Source of the DNA: Symbiodinium microadriaticum
Lineage: Eukaryota; Sar; Dinophyceae; Suessiales; Symbiodiniaceae
Length of the DNA stretch: 64,000 nt
Assembly (NCBI GenBank): GCA_001939145.1
Contig: LSRX01000306.1
Coordinates: 349,339 to 413,338, forward strand
Reading direction: 5' to 3'
The notes below the pieces were generated by a model. The model had not been told where the DNA came from and did not search any database. It saw only the letters and a list, made by a program, of their open reading frames with translations. Positions 52,176 to 62,100 of the stretch are shown here, piece after piece; position 1 is the first letter of the stretch, and every line of letters begins with the position of its first letter. A program made the position numbers and the translations under genes.

Positions 52176-52270
52176 CCCATATAGGCTCCATAGTAGTTCC
52201 TTTTTGTGATTTATATTTAGGATCCTATAATAAGGTATTCCCAAAAAGGAACTACTATGGAGCCTCTGGG
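52176..52270. mobile_element. Short inverted-repeat element, family A, copy 2 (95 bp)
   Basis: GGCTCCATAGTAGTTCC at the left is matched exactly by GGAACTACTATGGAGCC at the right; core TTTTTGTGATTTATATTTAG and TAAGGTATTCCCAAAAAGG. This is the most symmetrical copy. It lies 0.4 kb upstream of the first exon proposed for the SLC44-like gene. Confidence 0.7.
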
Positions 52271-52694
52271 AAGTTTCCCATGTAAAAATTTCCATGTTTC
52301 CGGCTTCGAAAGAACCTGCAGGTATGTACCAGCTCCTGCCAAGCAAGTACGTGCAAGGCTCAGGAATCCGGACAGTCCTACGGCCACATCGGGGTCGATC
52401 TCTTGTTGTGGACGGTTTGGCCGAGGAATCGCACGTTTTCCTATAGCGCTCCACCAGGGGAAACTTGGCCAACAAAGTGCTCGGCTTTTCCTCTCGCACA
52501 AGACTTAAGGAAATTATCATAAGTATAAGAGAAGTCCGTCGCTCGAAATTACTGTATGGTCCTAGCCATGCAGGAGGCAAACATCGCGGCTTTGTCACGG
52601 AGAGCCAGCAGATTATGACTAGAACATTGACTATTTAATGTAAGAACAGACTATTGAAATCTATTGAGATTGTCTTCACTTTAATTTTTATAGG

Positions 52695-53650
52695 ATGGCT
52701 TGGGTTCTTCGGTGCCCTTAGGAAGTTCTCCGTCTGAGGCGTCCTGGGCTGCTGCCTGGCAGCGCTTTGCAGCCTCTGGAGCAGCTGCGGGGATCAGGTG
52801 GGAAGATTAACGAATCGTGGAGGTTATATATATATATATATAGAAAAATACAAAAAACATATATGCATATACATATACATACATATATACATATATATAT
52901 ATGTGTGTGTGTGTGTATGTACGAAAGGGCTACTAGGTACCACAACGGGTTGCCATGAAGAGGTCACTAGAAGGGTAGTTACCGTGTCAGCAGTTGCTTC
53001 TCGGGGAAGGGCAGCTGTGCTAGCCGGAGGTTGGAGTTCCCAGCATGGAGCTCGGAGCAGTGCCCCTACGATGCCCGCTATTGTGCGCCCTGGCGAAGCA
53101 GACTTCGAGAAAGGTTCAAGATCTTCCGACGCTTTCTCTCAGGTGCCCTTTCCCGGCGTGAGTGGCTTGCCCTGAGAACGAGAGAAGCCAGCGAGGGGAG
53201 GCGGGGTTTCCTGGCGTCCGAGGCCTGGAAGAAGGGCTCGACGACATCTGCTTGCCAGCCTTGGACTCCGCCCTGGTTTCCGAGGTTGGCCAGGCGTGCC
53301 TTGTCGCTTTCTCTCGTTGAGCTCAGCTGGGCTTCAAGAACTGTCCGTTCAGCCGAGGCTAACTCAGCAGTTGGATGCCTTGGCTTCCCTCAACGTCACG
53401 CAAGGCGTCCTTCAAGACGTCCAGCAGGAGACCGCCGAAGCAAAGCACACATATTAAAACTCATCTTCTGAGCTCTTCTGCCGGTACACCGCTACCGTAA
53501 GCTTCCATGGTGCCCTATCGCTTCCCAAAGCACTAGCCCTCTGCAGCCTCTGCCCCCTCCAGTCAGCCGGCTCACTGATGGTGACCTGGGATGCCTTTGG
53601 CGTGGTCGCCTTCGGTGCCCTGGTTTTCGGCATCCCGGCAGTTCACTAAA
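52695..53650 (+). CDS. Probable N-terminal exons of the SLC44/CTL-like gene
   Basis: After a TTTTATAG acceptor, 52692-52797 encodes GLGSSVPLGSSPSEASWAAA and ends at CAG|GTGGG. About 53175-53310 encodes GLEEGLDDICLPALDSALVS. About 53305-53454 encodes LTQQLDALASLNVTQGVLQD and then VQQETAEAKHTY, fitting an extracellular loop before a membrane span. About 53578-53649 encodes TWDAFGVVAFGALVFGIPAV, a likely span. Together these would supply the N-terminal loop and a span of the transporter whose later exons are clear. The first span typical of CTL proteins was not found. Joins are unresolved. Confidence 0.4.
52829..52920. repeat. TA / ACATAT / GT microsatellite
   Basis: TA run at about 52827-52842, TATACA units, then a TG run at about 52900-52916, in a presumed intron. 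Confidence 0.85.
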
Positions 53651-53964
53651 GAGGGATCCGGCCTGGAGTTTGCATCTCGCTTTTGACAACACGGCTTCTT
53701 TGCGCTTTTCGATGAGGCGTCCTCTACCTCACTCTTGTCCGCTTCTTCGCGAAACCAGTTGCCGCTTGCACAGCTTTAAATACGGAAGCGGATAGCGGGG
53801 CGGGGCGTGACTCTGTGATGCGGGCCTTAAGCGGGCCTCGGCCTTTTACGCGCTTTCCTTTCATTCTGCCTCCGCTCCCTGCGGAAGCAGATGAGATGGC
53901 GCTTGCACTTGCCTGGGGGCACCATATAGGGTGCGCACCTTGGTGACTTGGTGTATCTTGGCAG

Positions 53965-56900
53965 ATTTTGCCCTGGCCTGAGGTGTGGATCTCAGTTTTC
54001 CTGATCTGGGTTGGCTTTATCGCTGCCGGCGTGCTGGCCGTTCTCTACGCCCTGAAGTGCCAAGAGGCGTGACCGGGGAGTAATATAAGATAATATTTTC
54101 TAATATACTCTATACTATATACTATATACTATATACTACATACTATCTACTATCTACTATCTACTATATACTATATACTATATACTTTTTTCCTATTTTC
54201 TATATACTATATACTATATACTATACTATATACTATACTATATACTATACTAAGATAATGTAATATAATGTTTGTATTATAACATAACATAATATAATCT
54301 AATATAATATTCTTTAGTAAAATAGAATAAGGACTCAAGCGGGAGGCCGGGCTTCTGGAGCCCGCGAAGCAGGGAGTCGCCGACGTCGCCAGCACTCTGA
54401 ACATCACGGTCACCGACATCGCAGGCGCTTTGGGTCGGAAAATCCCGGCCTCTACCCATAGGCCCCTAGGTAGTTCCTTTTTGGGATTACCTTATTATGG
54501 GATTCTAAATATTAAACCACAAAAAAGGAACTACTTCGGGGCCGATGGGTAGTTTTGAAGTACTGTTGCCATCTTCTGCCCAAGACCCCGTTGTCCGAGG
54601 CCTCTCCAACTCCTCCTCTTCAGGCGGATGCGAGGAGAGTGAGATGAAATTCGCACTCGCTCTGCGACGATGGCGGCCGCGTTTTTTCGATGCAGGACTT
54701 GGGTGGCTACGTGCTGCAGAACCAGACGCTGCGCAGTGTCCTGCAAGTCGTCGGCTCCTTTGGCCGAAGTACTTCCGAGCCGTCAAAAAAAAAGCCGCGA
54801 GGCGCCGAGGCACAGCGCTCGAATCGAGGCTACACTTTACTTGGCTTCGCTGCAGTCTGGTTATTGCTGGTCGTGTGCCTGCGCGGCTTGCTTGCAAGCT
54901 TGGGATGGCAGGTTTTGTAGTGGACAGCCCTGTGTAGCGGAGATATGAGGTAAGCGAATCCAGCTGGCCATCGCCCTGTGCTTAGAGCGCTTGGCTCCAG
55001 ATGGCTTAGATGGGTGGCGGCCGCGCGGCGCGACTCTCCCGTTCTGAGGCCGTCAATGAGGTGTCGGCGAAGTTCGTTGTGCATCACCCGCAGATGTCCC
55101 TCGCAAGGTATAACTGGCTTTTTGATGGGGTTTCGAGTGGCCACAGCAAATCTTAAATTATGGGGCTTCGAACGTCTCGGGTTGCTTTCTGTGGTGGGCC
55201 GCATGATTCCGGTTACAATGTGCGATGGTTCTTGTCAATTCCGGGCTGGTTTCAGAAACAAGGTTGCTGTTAGGTTGGTCGTGTTACGTCCTTCTGCCCA
55301 GGGCTAAGGGGTTTTTCCTGTAGACACTGGTGACAAGGTTTTCTTATCGTTCTTTTATGTATTTGGGTTTAGGGGGTTTGTGTTTAATCATGCAAGTATA
55401 GCTTGTTTCGTGCCTGAATCTGCCTCTGGGTGGTTACGACAAGGTCCCGAAGTTCAGATCGACATCAACTTTAGACAAAGAGTCCAATCCATGGCCGGCT
55501 TATGAAATCTTGTCAGGGGGCAAGGCGAAAAAAAGGCCTTCTACTCGTAGGCCCCAGACCGCGGCCATTGCCAGACTGATACAGAAACGATACGGCATCT
55601 GACGACGCGGTGCCGTGTGGCGTGGGGGGCTTGTGCACCTGTGCGGGATCCCTGCTGTTGCACGTACCAAGTATACTTGATGAAATAGGTTTATAACGGG
55701 CCCTATCTAACTGTCGGCTCGTCGGGTCTTGCTGGTTTGGGCATACAAGGTGGATTGTTGTGTCTGCGGTTTTGGGCGGTTGAGTCGAACAAAATTCAAT
55801 TTGAACAAGTCTGCTTGGACCACATGAAAAAGCCGCTTGGCAACGTTTGATGTTACTCTTGCAACATGCATGTAAGATCATGTAAGCATCTTGCGCGGAG
55901 CTGACAGCATGATTCCGATTCGATTTGACTTTTACTTGCATGCCATTCGTGGCATTGTGATGGGGTGGCTTGGAAACTCGGACTCAGGATATGTGTTCCG
56001 CTCTGCCAGTTCTTGCTAGTTGTGGCCTGGCTTGCGGTGCGGCTCCAAGACGTTCGCCAGCAGCAGCGTGCCATGCCTGCGCGCAGCTGCAAGACTCGTC
56101 ATGCCTTACTATGCTCACAGTGCTCGGAGGTGTGGGTGATCTGCACCGCGCTGATCGTCGTCGGTGTCCCTGCAGACTACGTGCCCGACCAGGCGGAGTG
56201 AAACGGATTAGAGTGAATGGAACAACAAGGTAATGACAGTCAACTTGCTCCGTCATCTCGCAGCATATAAGGCACTGCAGAACATCTGAATTTCAGCGCG
56301 ATACCCAATTGCCCCGCGGGTCGCCATGTAGGAACGGGGTGCTTCGTTTGAGCAGGGAAATGCGGCAAATCCAAGGATGCAAGAGATCTGCTCGACAAAC
56401 AACTGCTGAACTGTGCTGTACCCAGGAGATGACGCATGCTCATGCATGTTCCAGAACGCTGCAAAAATATGCATAGTGCAATGGTATGTATGCTGCGTCA
56501 TTATGTTAATTCCTTCCGTCCTGCATTTCGTCCTATTTGCGTATGTTTTTCTGTGCCTATCTACGGTATCTGAGTCTGGCTCTCTGTCCGTCTCTGGGTC
56601 TTTTTCTCCCTCTCCGTGACTCCGTGTCTCTCTCTCTCTCTCTGTCTCCGTCTCTGTCTGTGTCCGTCTCTGTCCGCCTCTGTCCGTCTCTGTCTGTCTC
56701 TCACTGGTTCCAACCCTTTGAACGTTTAGACTGGTTTAAACCTTTACAACGGTTTGGCAGGAAGGTAGGGGTGTTCTTGCAATGGAGTTTTCGGCATGTA
56801 GGTTTTCAGCAACTCTCTCAGGTGGATTGAACTTTTAAAAGGTTTACGGTTTAAACGGTGTAAATGCCCAAATCTCAAGTCTAAGCCATTTAGGCATTTC

Positions 56901-58895
56901 TGAGGACAGGAGCCGTGAATGTTTAAACATGCGCGCGCTTAAACAGCCAAGCTTTAAGATGTTTAAGGATTTGGCCCCGCCCAAACCTGCGCTGCGCCGC
57001 TGCAGAGGCCTATGCCACAGAACTGGAGGCTGCTGGAAATGCCACCACGCCGGGTGCCTGCACGAACATGGTGCCTCCAGGCGCTTTGGTCGCAGAGGGC
57101 TGGCAGAGATGTGAAGACGGCCGTCAACCCCTCTTGAAGCAGCACGAAGCGTCCGGCGCCCACGTTAGCCATCCCGCGCCAGGCTTCGTATATGAGGATG
57201 TGGCAACGTGCGTTCCAGACAACGTGACCTCCGTCCCTCTCTGACCCTTGGCGGCCCTCTCTCTCCTTTCGAAGAAGGGCCCCAAGCCAGCACGGAAGCC
57301 CAAGGCTGGCGATGTGCAGCGCCCCGATACACGATGGGCTGGCAGTTTTGGTACGCCTGCCTGGCACGTGTTGGCTCTTGGAAGTGCGGGCAACCGGGCC
57401 GCGAACTGCTGACGGACTTTCACGGTTGAATGTGAAGATGTATATCGGCAGGCGTGAGGCATGGCATGGGTGGCATTCTTTCAAAGTCTTTAATTGGGTT
57501 CTTGTCGAATCCTGCCGTGCGGTCTTGTCCTCCTGGGGAAGTAGGAGGCCGATAGCCGGCAGCGTGTTGTTCGCAGTGTCGTTTCGCAACACCGAAACAG
57601 TTGACCCAATGCTCCTGACCCCCTCACAGGAGACGGCACGGCAATCAGCCGAACTTCAGCGCTAAAGCTTTCCTTCCCCGCTCAGTGGACTCGTTGCCAG
57701 GCCCTGTTTGCGCTGCTGTGGCACAAAGCCCTGCTCGACGCCGTCTGCCAGTGCCCTCTGGCCAAAAAACCGCAGCCTCCTTCCCGAAAGTTCATGGCTC
57801 ATTTCCGCCTTGAGCACTTCAGCTCGGTCCCCGAGGCCTCATCGCGGGGGCCGCCGGGGCCTGGTTCTTTGCCAGGCACGAGGAGAAGGCGCGGCCTGGC
57901 CTCGCCCCCCCAAAAAATACATGGGTGTTGGGTATTTGGGATGATTCGTCATGCCTCCTCGGTTTTTTTTTTTTTTTGGGGGGGGTCGCTGTGTCGGAAG
58001 GCCTCCACGTTCGTGTTCTGCCCCGCGTTCACGAACGCTGTCTTCTGGTCGCTCGGCTGGCCTTGAAGGAGCGCCAGGGAGGAGAGAGTGTTGCCAGAAG
58101 GCACTTGGGAAGTTTGGCCTTTGGCTCCCTGATCCTGGCCATTGTGTCTTGGCCTGGCCATTGGATGCAGTGAGTTCTTCATGGGCGCCTGGTTTGTGTT
58201 CCGAATCTGCAAGTAGGAAGACAAGCTGCTCCTGCCGACATGGGTGCAAGCTGCAAGGTGCAGTGGCTGAAGTGGTTCATGCGCGCTTTGGTTGCAGGAG
58301 TCCTTTTTGCAAGATCGTCCAAGCACACGGTGCTTGCTTGCAGGGGTATTAATTGGCAGTCGACCAACAGTCCGGGAAGGATAAACCTGAGCAATCGCAG
58401 AACTGAGACCCTTTTGATCTCTGGCGCTGCGAGGCTTCCTCTCAGAGCAAGCGAAGGCCAGCAAGAATCGGGTCCTGCAGCTGATCTTTTGCATTCTGGC
58501 CTGCTGCATCTGGTGCTTCGAGAGACTTCGGCGTGTTTAGGTACCAGCCGAGAGAGGAGAGCCTTGTAATTTATTCCTTTGCATTGCTTCTAGTTTTCAA
58601 GCCGAGGAAGCTCATCAAGTTCCTCAACAAGACGCTTGACACGCTCGCATCATGTTTCTGCTGTGTTCTGTCTGCCGCTTGGCGCTCGAAGGAACGCCTA
58701 CATCCAGATTGCCTTGAAGGGCACGAACTTCTGTACTTCTGCCGCTGAGATGGCAAGGAAAGCCAAAAGCGGACACAAAAAGCGGGCATTGCGGATCGGC
58801 GGCAGGCCAGGAAGGCCTTCGAGCTGATCTTGCGGAACATCATCCGTTTCGGTGCCCTCTCGATGCTGGGGGCGCTGATCCGTGGTGTAGGCCGC
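53965..58895 (+). CDS. Choline-transporter-like protein (SLC44/CTL family), multi-exon, first block
   Basis: Plus-strand exons carry the CTL pattern of membrane spans and motifs in order: PEVWISVFLIWVGFIAAGVL (53965-54066), EAGLLEPAKQGVADVASTLN (from 54340), DLGGYVLQNQTLRSVLQVVG to LLGFAAVWLLLVVCLRG (about 54645-54910), EAVNEVSAKFVVHHP (about 55045-55095), PLCQFLLVVAWLAV (about 56002), a Cys/Asn-rich loop (about 57010-57235), ALFALLWHKALLDAVCQ (57712), LIAGAAGAWFFARHEEK (about 57832), RRHLGSLAFGSLILAIV (about 58100), VQWLKWFMRAL (58260), KASKNRVLQLIFCILACCIW (about 58465), KPRKLIKFLN (58599-58630), NAYIQIALKGTNFCTSAAE (58692-58748) and KAFELILRNIIRFGALSMLG (58811-58895). The last two pairs are joined by GA-AG introns. 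CTL proteins are multi-span membrane proteins associated with choline or ethanolamine transport. The C-terminal exons are missing before the contig join at 59186. Confidence 0.75.
54067..54339 (+). other. AT-rich GC-AG intron of the SLC44-like gene (273 bp)
   Basis: The exon ends CAAGAG at 54066; the intron starts GCGTGA and ends ACTCAAG; the next exon starts CGGGAGGCC, phase 0. Most of it is TATACTATAC/TAATATAA simple sequence, so the AT island is intronic. Confidence 0.55.
54454..54549. mobile_element. Short inverted-repeat element, family A, copy 3 (96 bp, reversed)
   Basis: CCCATAGGCCCCTAGGTAGT at the left and its near complement ending at 54549; core reads GGGATTACCTTATTATGGGA, the reverse of copies 1 and 2. 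It lies directly after the exon encoding VADVASTLNITVTDIAG, presumably at the start of an intron. Confidence 0.65.
55110..55980. other. Intronic stretch of the SLC44-like gene
   Basis: No protein-like frame with CTL motifs. The overlapping minus frame (55941-55513) has no recognised domain. Confidence 0.35.
56200..56990. other. Intronic stretch with a CTCTGTCCGT-rich tract
   Basis: TCTCTCTCTC and TCTGTCCGTCTC units at about 56575-56702, followed by GGTTTAAAC words and their inverses (56715-56945). Confidence 0.5.
58631..58691 (+). other. GA-AG intron of the SLC44-like gene (61 bp)
   Basis: Exon ...CTCAACAA ends at 58630; intron GACGCTTG to CTCGAAG; exon GAACGCCTAC from 58692. The join makes FLNKNAYIQIAL, matching the CTL motif. 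The following intron 58749-58810 also fits a GA donor. Confidence 0.65.
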
Positions 58896-59067
58896 CGTAG
58901 CCGCCTGTGAAGCACCCGGCACCCCACTCTGGACCTTTAAAGCAGGAACGGCTTTCACGTGCACGGCAACGGCAATCACTGGAGCCTTGGCCAAAATCCT
59001 GCATGCTGCAGGATGCTCTGCTTGCAGCTTGTTTTCGTGTTTCATCTCCGACACAGCTGAAGCCATA

Positions 59068-59185
59068 CGTACATGCATACATATATGCATTCATACACAC
59101 ACACACATACATACATACATACATATATACATACATACATACATACATACATGCATGCATGCATGCATGCATGCATGCATACATA
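59068..59185. repeat. ACAT/ACAC/ATGC microsatellite at the contig end
   Basis: CATACATA, ACACAC and GCATGCAT runs ending at the N at 59186. No counterpart follows in the second block inside the window, which is cut at 64000. Confidence 0.9.
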
Positions 59186-59186
59186 N
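59186..59186. other. Single-N contig join
   Basis: Separates the microsatellite from the second copy of the 5143-bp block, which begins in mid-exon at 59187. Like the N at 9173 it sits against simple repeats. Confidence 0.8.
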
Positions 59187-62100
59187 TCTACGCCCTGAAG
59201 TGCCAAGAGGCGTGACCGGGGAGTAATATAAGATAATATTTTCTAATATACTCTATACTATATACTATATACTATATACTACATACTATCTACTATCTAC
59301 TATCTACTATATACTATATACTATATACTTTTTTCCTATTTTCTATATACTATATACTATATACTATACTATATACTATACTATATACTATACTAAGATA
59401 ATGTAATATAATGTTTGTATTATAACATAACATAATATAATCTAATATAATATTCTTTAGTAAAATAGAATAAGGACTCAAGCGGGAGGCCGGGCTTCTG
59501 GAGCCCGCGAAGCAGGGAGTCGCCGACGTCGCCAGCACTCTGAACATCACGGTCACCGACATCGCAGGCGCTTTGGGTCGGAAAATCCCGGCCTCTACCC
59601 ATAGGCCCCTAGGTAGTTCCTTTTTGGGATTACCTTATTATGGGATTCTAAATATTAAACCACAAAAAAGGAACTACTTCGGGGCCGATGGGTAGTTTTG
59701 AAGTACTGTTGCCATCTTCTGCCCAAGACCCCGTTGTCCGAGGCCTCTCCAACTCCTCCTCTTCAGGCGGATGCGAGGAGAGTGAGATGAAATTCGCACT
59801 CGCTCTGCGACGATGGCGGCCGCGTTTTTTCGATGCAGGACTTGGGTGGCTACGTGCTGCAGAACCAGACGCTGCGCAGTGTCCTGCAAGTCGTCGGCTC
59901 CTTTGGCCGAAGTACTTCCGAGCCGTCAAAAAAAAAGCCGCGAGGCGCCGAGGCACAGCGCTCGAATCGAGGCTACACTTTACTTGGCTTCGCTGCAGTC
60001 TGGTTATTGCTGGTCGTGTGCCTGCGCGGCTTGCTTGCAAGCTTGGGATGGCAGGTTTTGTAGTGGACAGCCCTGTGTAGCGGAGATATGAGGTAAGCGA
60101 ATCCAGCTGGCCATCGCCCTGTGCTTAGAGCGCTTGGCTCCAGATGGCTTAGATGGGTGGCGGCCGCGCGGCGCGACTCTCCCGTTCTGAGGCCGTCAAT
60201 GAGGTGTCGGCGAAGTTCGTTGTGCATCACCCGCAGATGTCCCTCGCAAGGTATAACTGGCTTTTTGATGGGGTTTCGAGTGGCCACAGCAAATCTTAAA
60301 TTATGGGGCTTCGAACGTCTCGGGTTGCTTTCTGTGGTGGGCCGCATGATTCCGGTTACAATGTGCGATGGTTCTTGTCAATTCCGGGCTGGTTTCAGAA
60401 ACAAGGTTGCTGTTAGGTTGGTCGTGTTACGTCCTTCTGCCCAGGGCTAAGGGGTTTTTCCTGTAGACACTGGTGACAAGGTTTTCTTATCGTTCTTTTA
60501 TGTATTTGGGTTTAGGGGGTTTGTGTTTAATCATGCAAGTATAGCTTGTTTCGTGCCTGAATCTGCCTCTGGGTGGTTACGACAAGGTCCCGAAGTTCAG
60601 ATCGACATCAACTTTAGACAAAGAGTCCAATCCATGGCCGGCTTATGAAATCTTGTCAGGGGGCAAGGCGAAAAAAAGGCCTTCTACTCGTAGGCCCCAG
60701 ACCGCGGCCATTGCCAGACTGATACAGAAACGATACGGCATCTGACGACGCGGTGCCGTGTGGCGTGGGGGGCTTGTGCACCTGTGCGGGATCCCTGCTG
60801 TTGCACGTACCAAGTATACTTGATGAAATAGGTTTATAACGGGCCCTATCTAACTGTCGGCTCGTCGGGTCTTGCTGGTTTGGGCATACAAGGTGGATTG
60901 TTGTGTCTGCGGTTTTGGGCGGTTGAGTCGAACAAAATTCAATTTGAACAAGTCTGCTTGGACCACATGAAAAAGCCGCTTGGCAACGTTTGATGTTACT
61001 CTTGCAACATGCATGTAAGATCATGTAAGCATCTTGCGCGGAGCTGACAGCATGATTCCGATTCGATTTGACTTTTACTTGCATGCCATTCGTGGCATTG
61101 TGATGGGGTGGCTTGGAAACTCGGACTCAGGATATGTGTTCCGCTCTGCCAGTTCTTGCTAGTTGTGGCCTGGCTTGCGGTGCGGCTCCAAGACGTTCGC
61201 CAGCAGCAGCGTGCCATGCCTGCGCGCAGCTGCAAGACTCGTCATGCCTTACTATGCTCACAGTGCTCGGAGGTGTGGGTGATCTGCACCGCGCTGATCG
61301 TCGTCGGTGTCCCTGCAGACTACGTGCCCGACCAGGCGGAGTGAAACGGATTAGAGTGAATGGAACAACAAGGTAATGACAGTCAACTTGCTCCGTCATC
61401 TCGCAGCATATAAGGCACTGCAGAACATCTGAATTTCAGCGCGATACCCAATTGCCCCGCGGGTCGCCATGTAGGAACGGGGTGCTTCGTTTGAGCAGGG
61501 AAATGCGGCAAATCCAAGGATGCAAGAGATCTGCTCGACAAACAACTGCTGAACTGTGCTGTACCCAGGAGATGACGCATGCTCATGCATGTTCCAGAAC
61601 GCTGCAAAAATATGCATAGTGCAATGGTATGTATGCTGCGTCATTATGTTAATTCCTTCCGTCCTGCATTTCGTCCTATTTGCGTATGTTTTTCTGTGCC
61701 TATCTACGGTATCTGAGTCTGGCTCTCTGTCCGTCTCTGGGTCTTTTTCTCCCTCTCCGTGACTCCGTGTCTCTCTCTCTCTCTCTGTCTCCGTCTCTGT
61801 CTGTGTCCGTCTCTGTCCGCCTCTGTCCGTCTCTGTCTGTCTCTCACTGGTTCCAACCCTTTGAACGTTTAGACTGGTTTAAACCTTTACAACGGTTTGG
61901 CAGGAAGGTAGGGGTGTTCTTGCAATGGAGTTTTCGGCATGTAGGTTTTCAGCAACTCTCTCAGGTGGATTGAACTTTTAAAAGGTTTACGGTTTAAACG
62001 GTGTAAATGCCCAAATCTCAAGTCTAAGCCATTTAGGCATTTCTGAGGACAGGAGCCGTGAATGTTTAAACATGCGCGCGCTTAAACAGCCAAGCTTTAA

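Larger units (their letters stand above)
54044..59186. repeat. 5143-bp block, first copy of a direct duplication
   Basis: This block is repeated from 59187 onward with an exact offset of 5143 wherever sampled, including microsatellites, a run of 15 T plus 8 G at 57963-57985, and all ORFs. It starts inside a coding exon and ends in an ATGC/ACAT microsatellite plus one N. Confidence 0.95.

Noticed and set aside
54207-54459. 60-70 codon minus-strand ORFs in the AT-rich tract
   Set aside because: They translate simple sequence in an intron and duplicate exactly in the second block.
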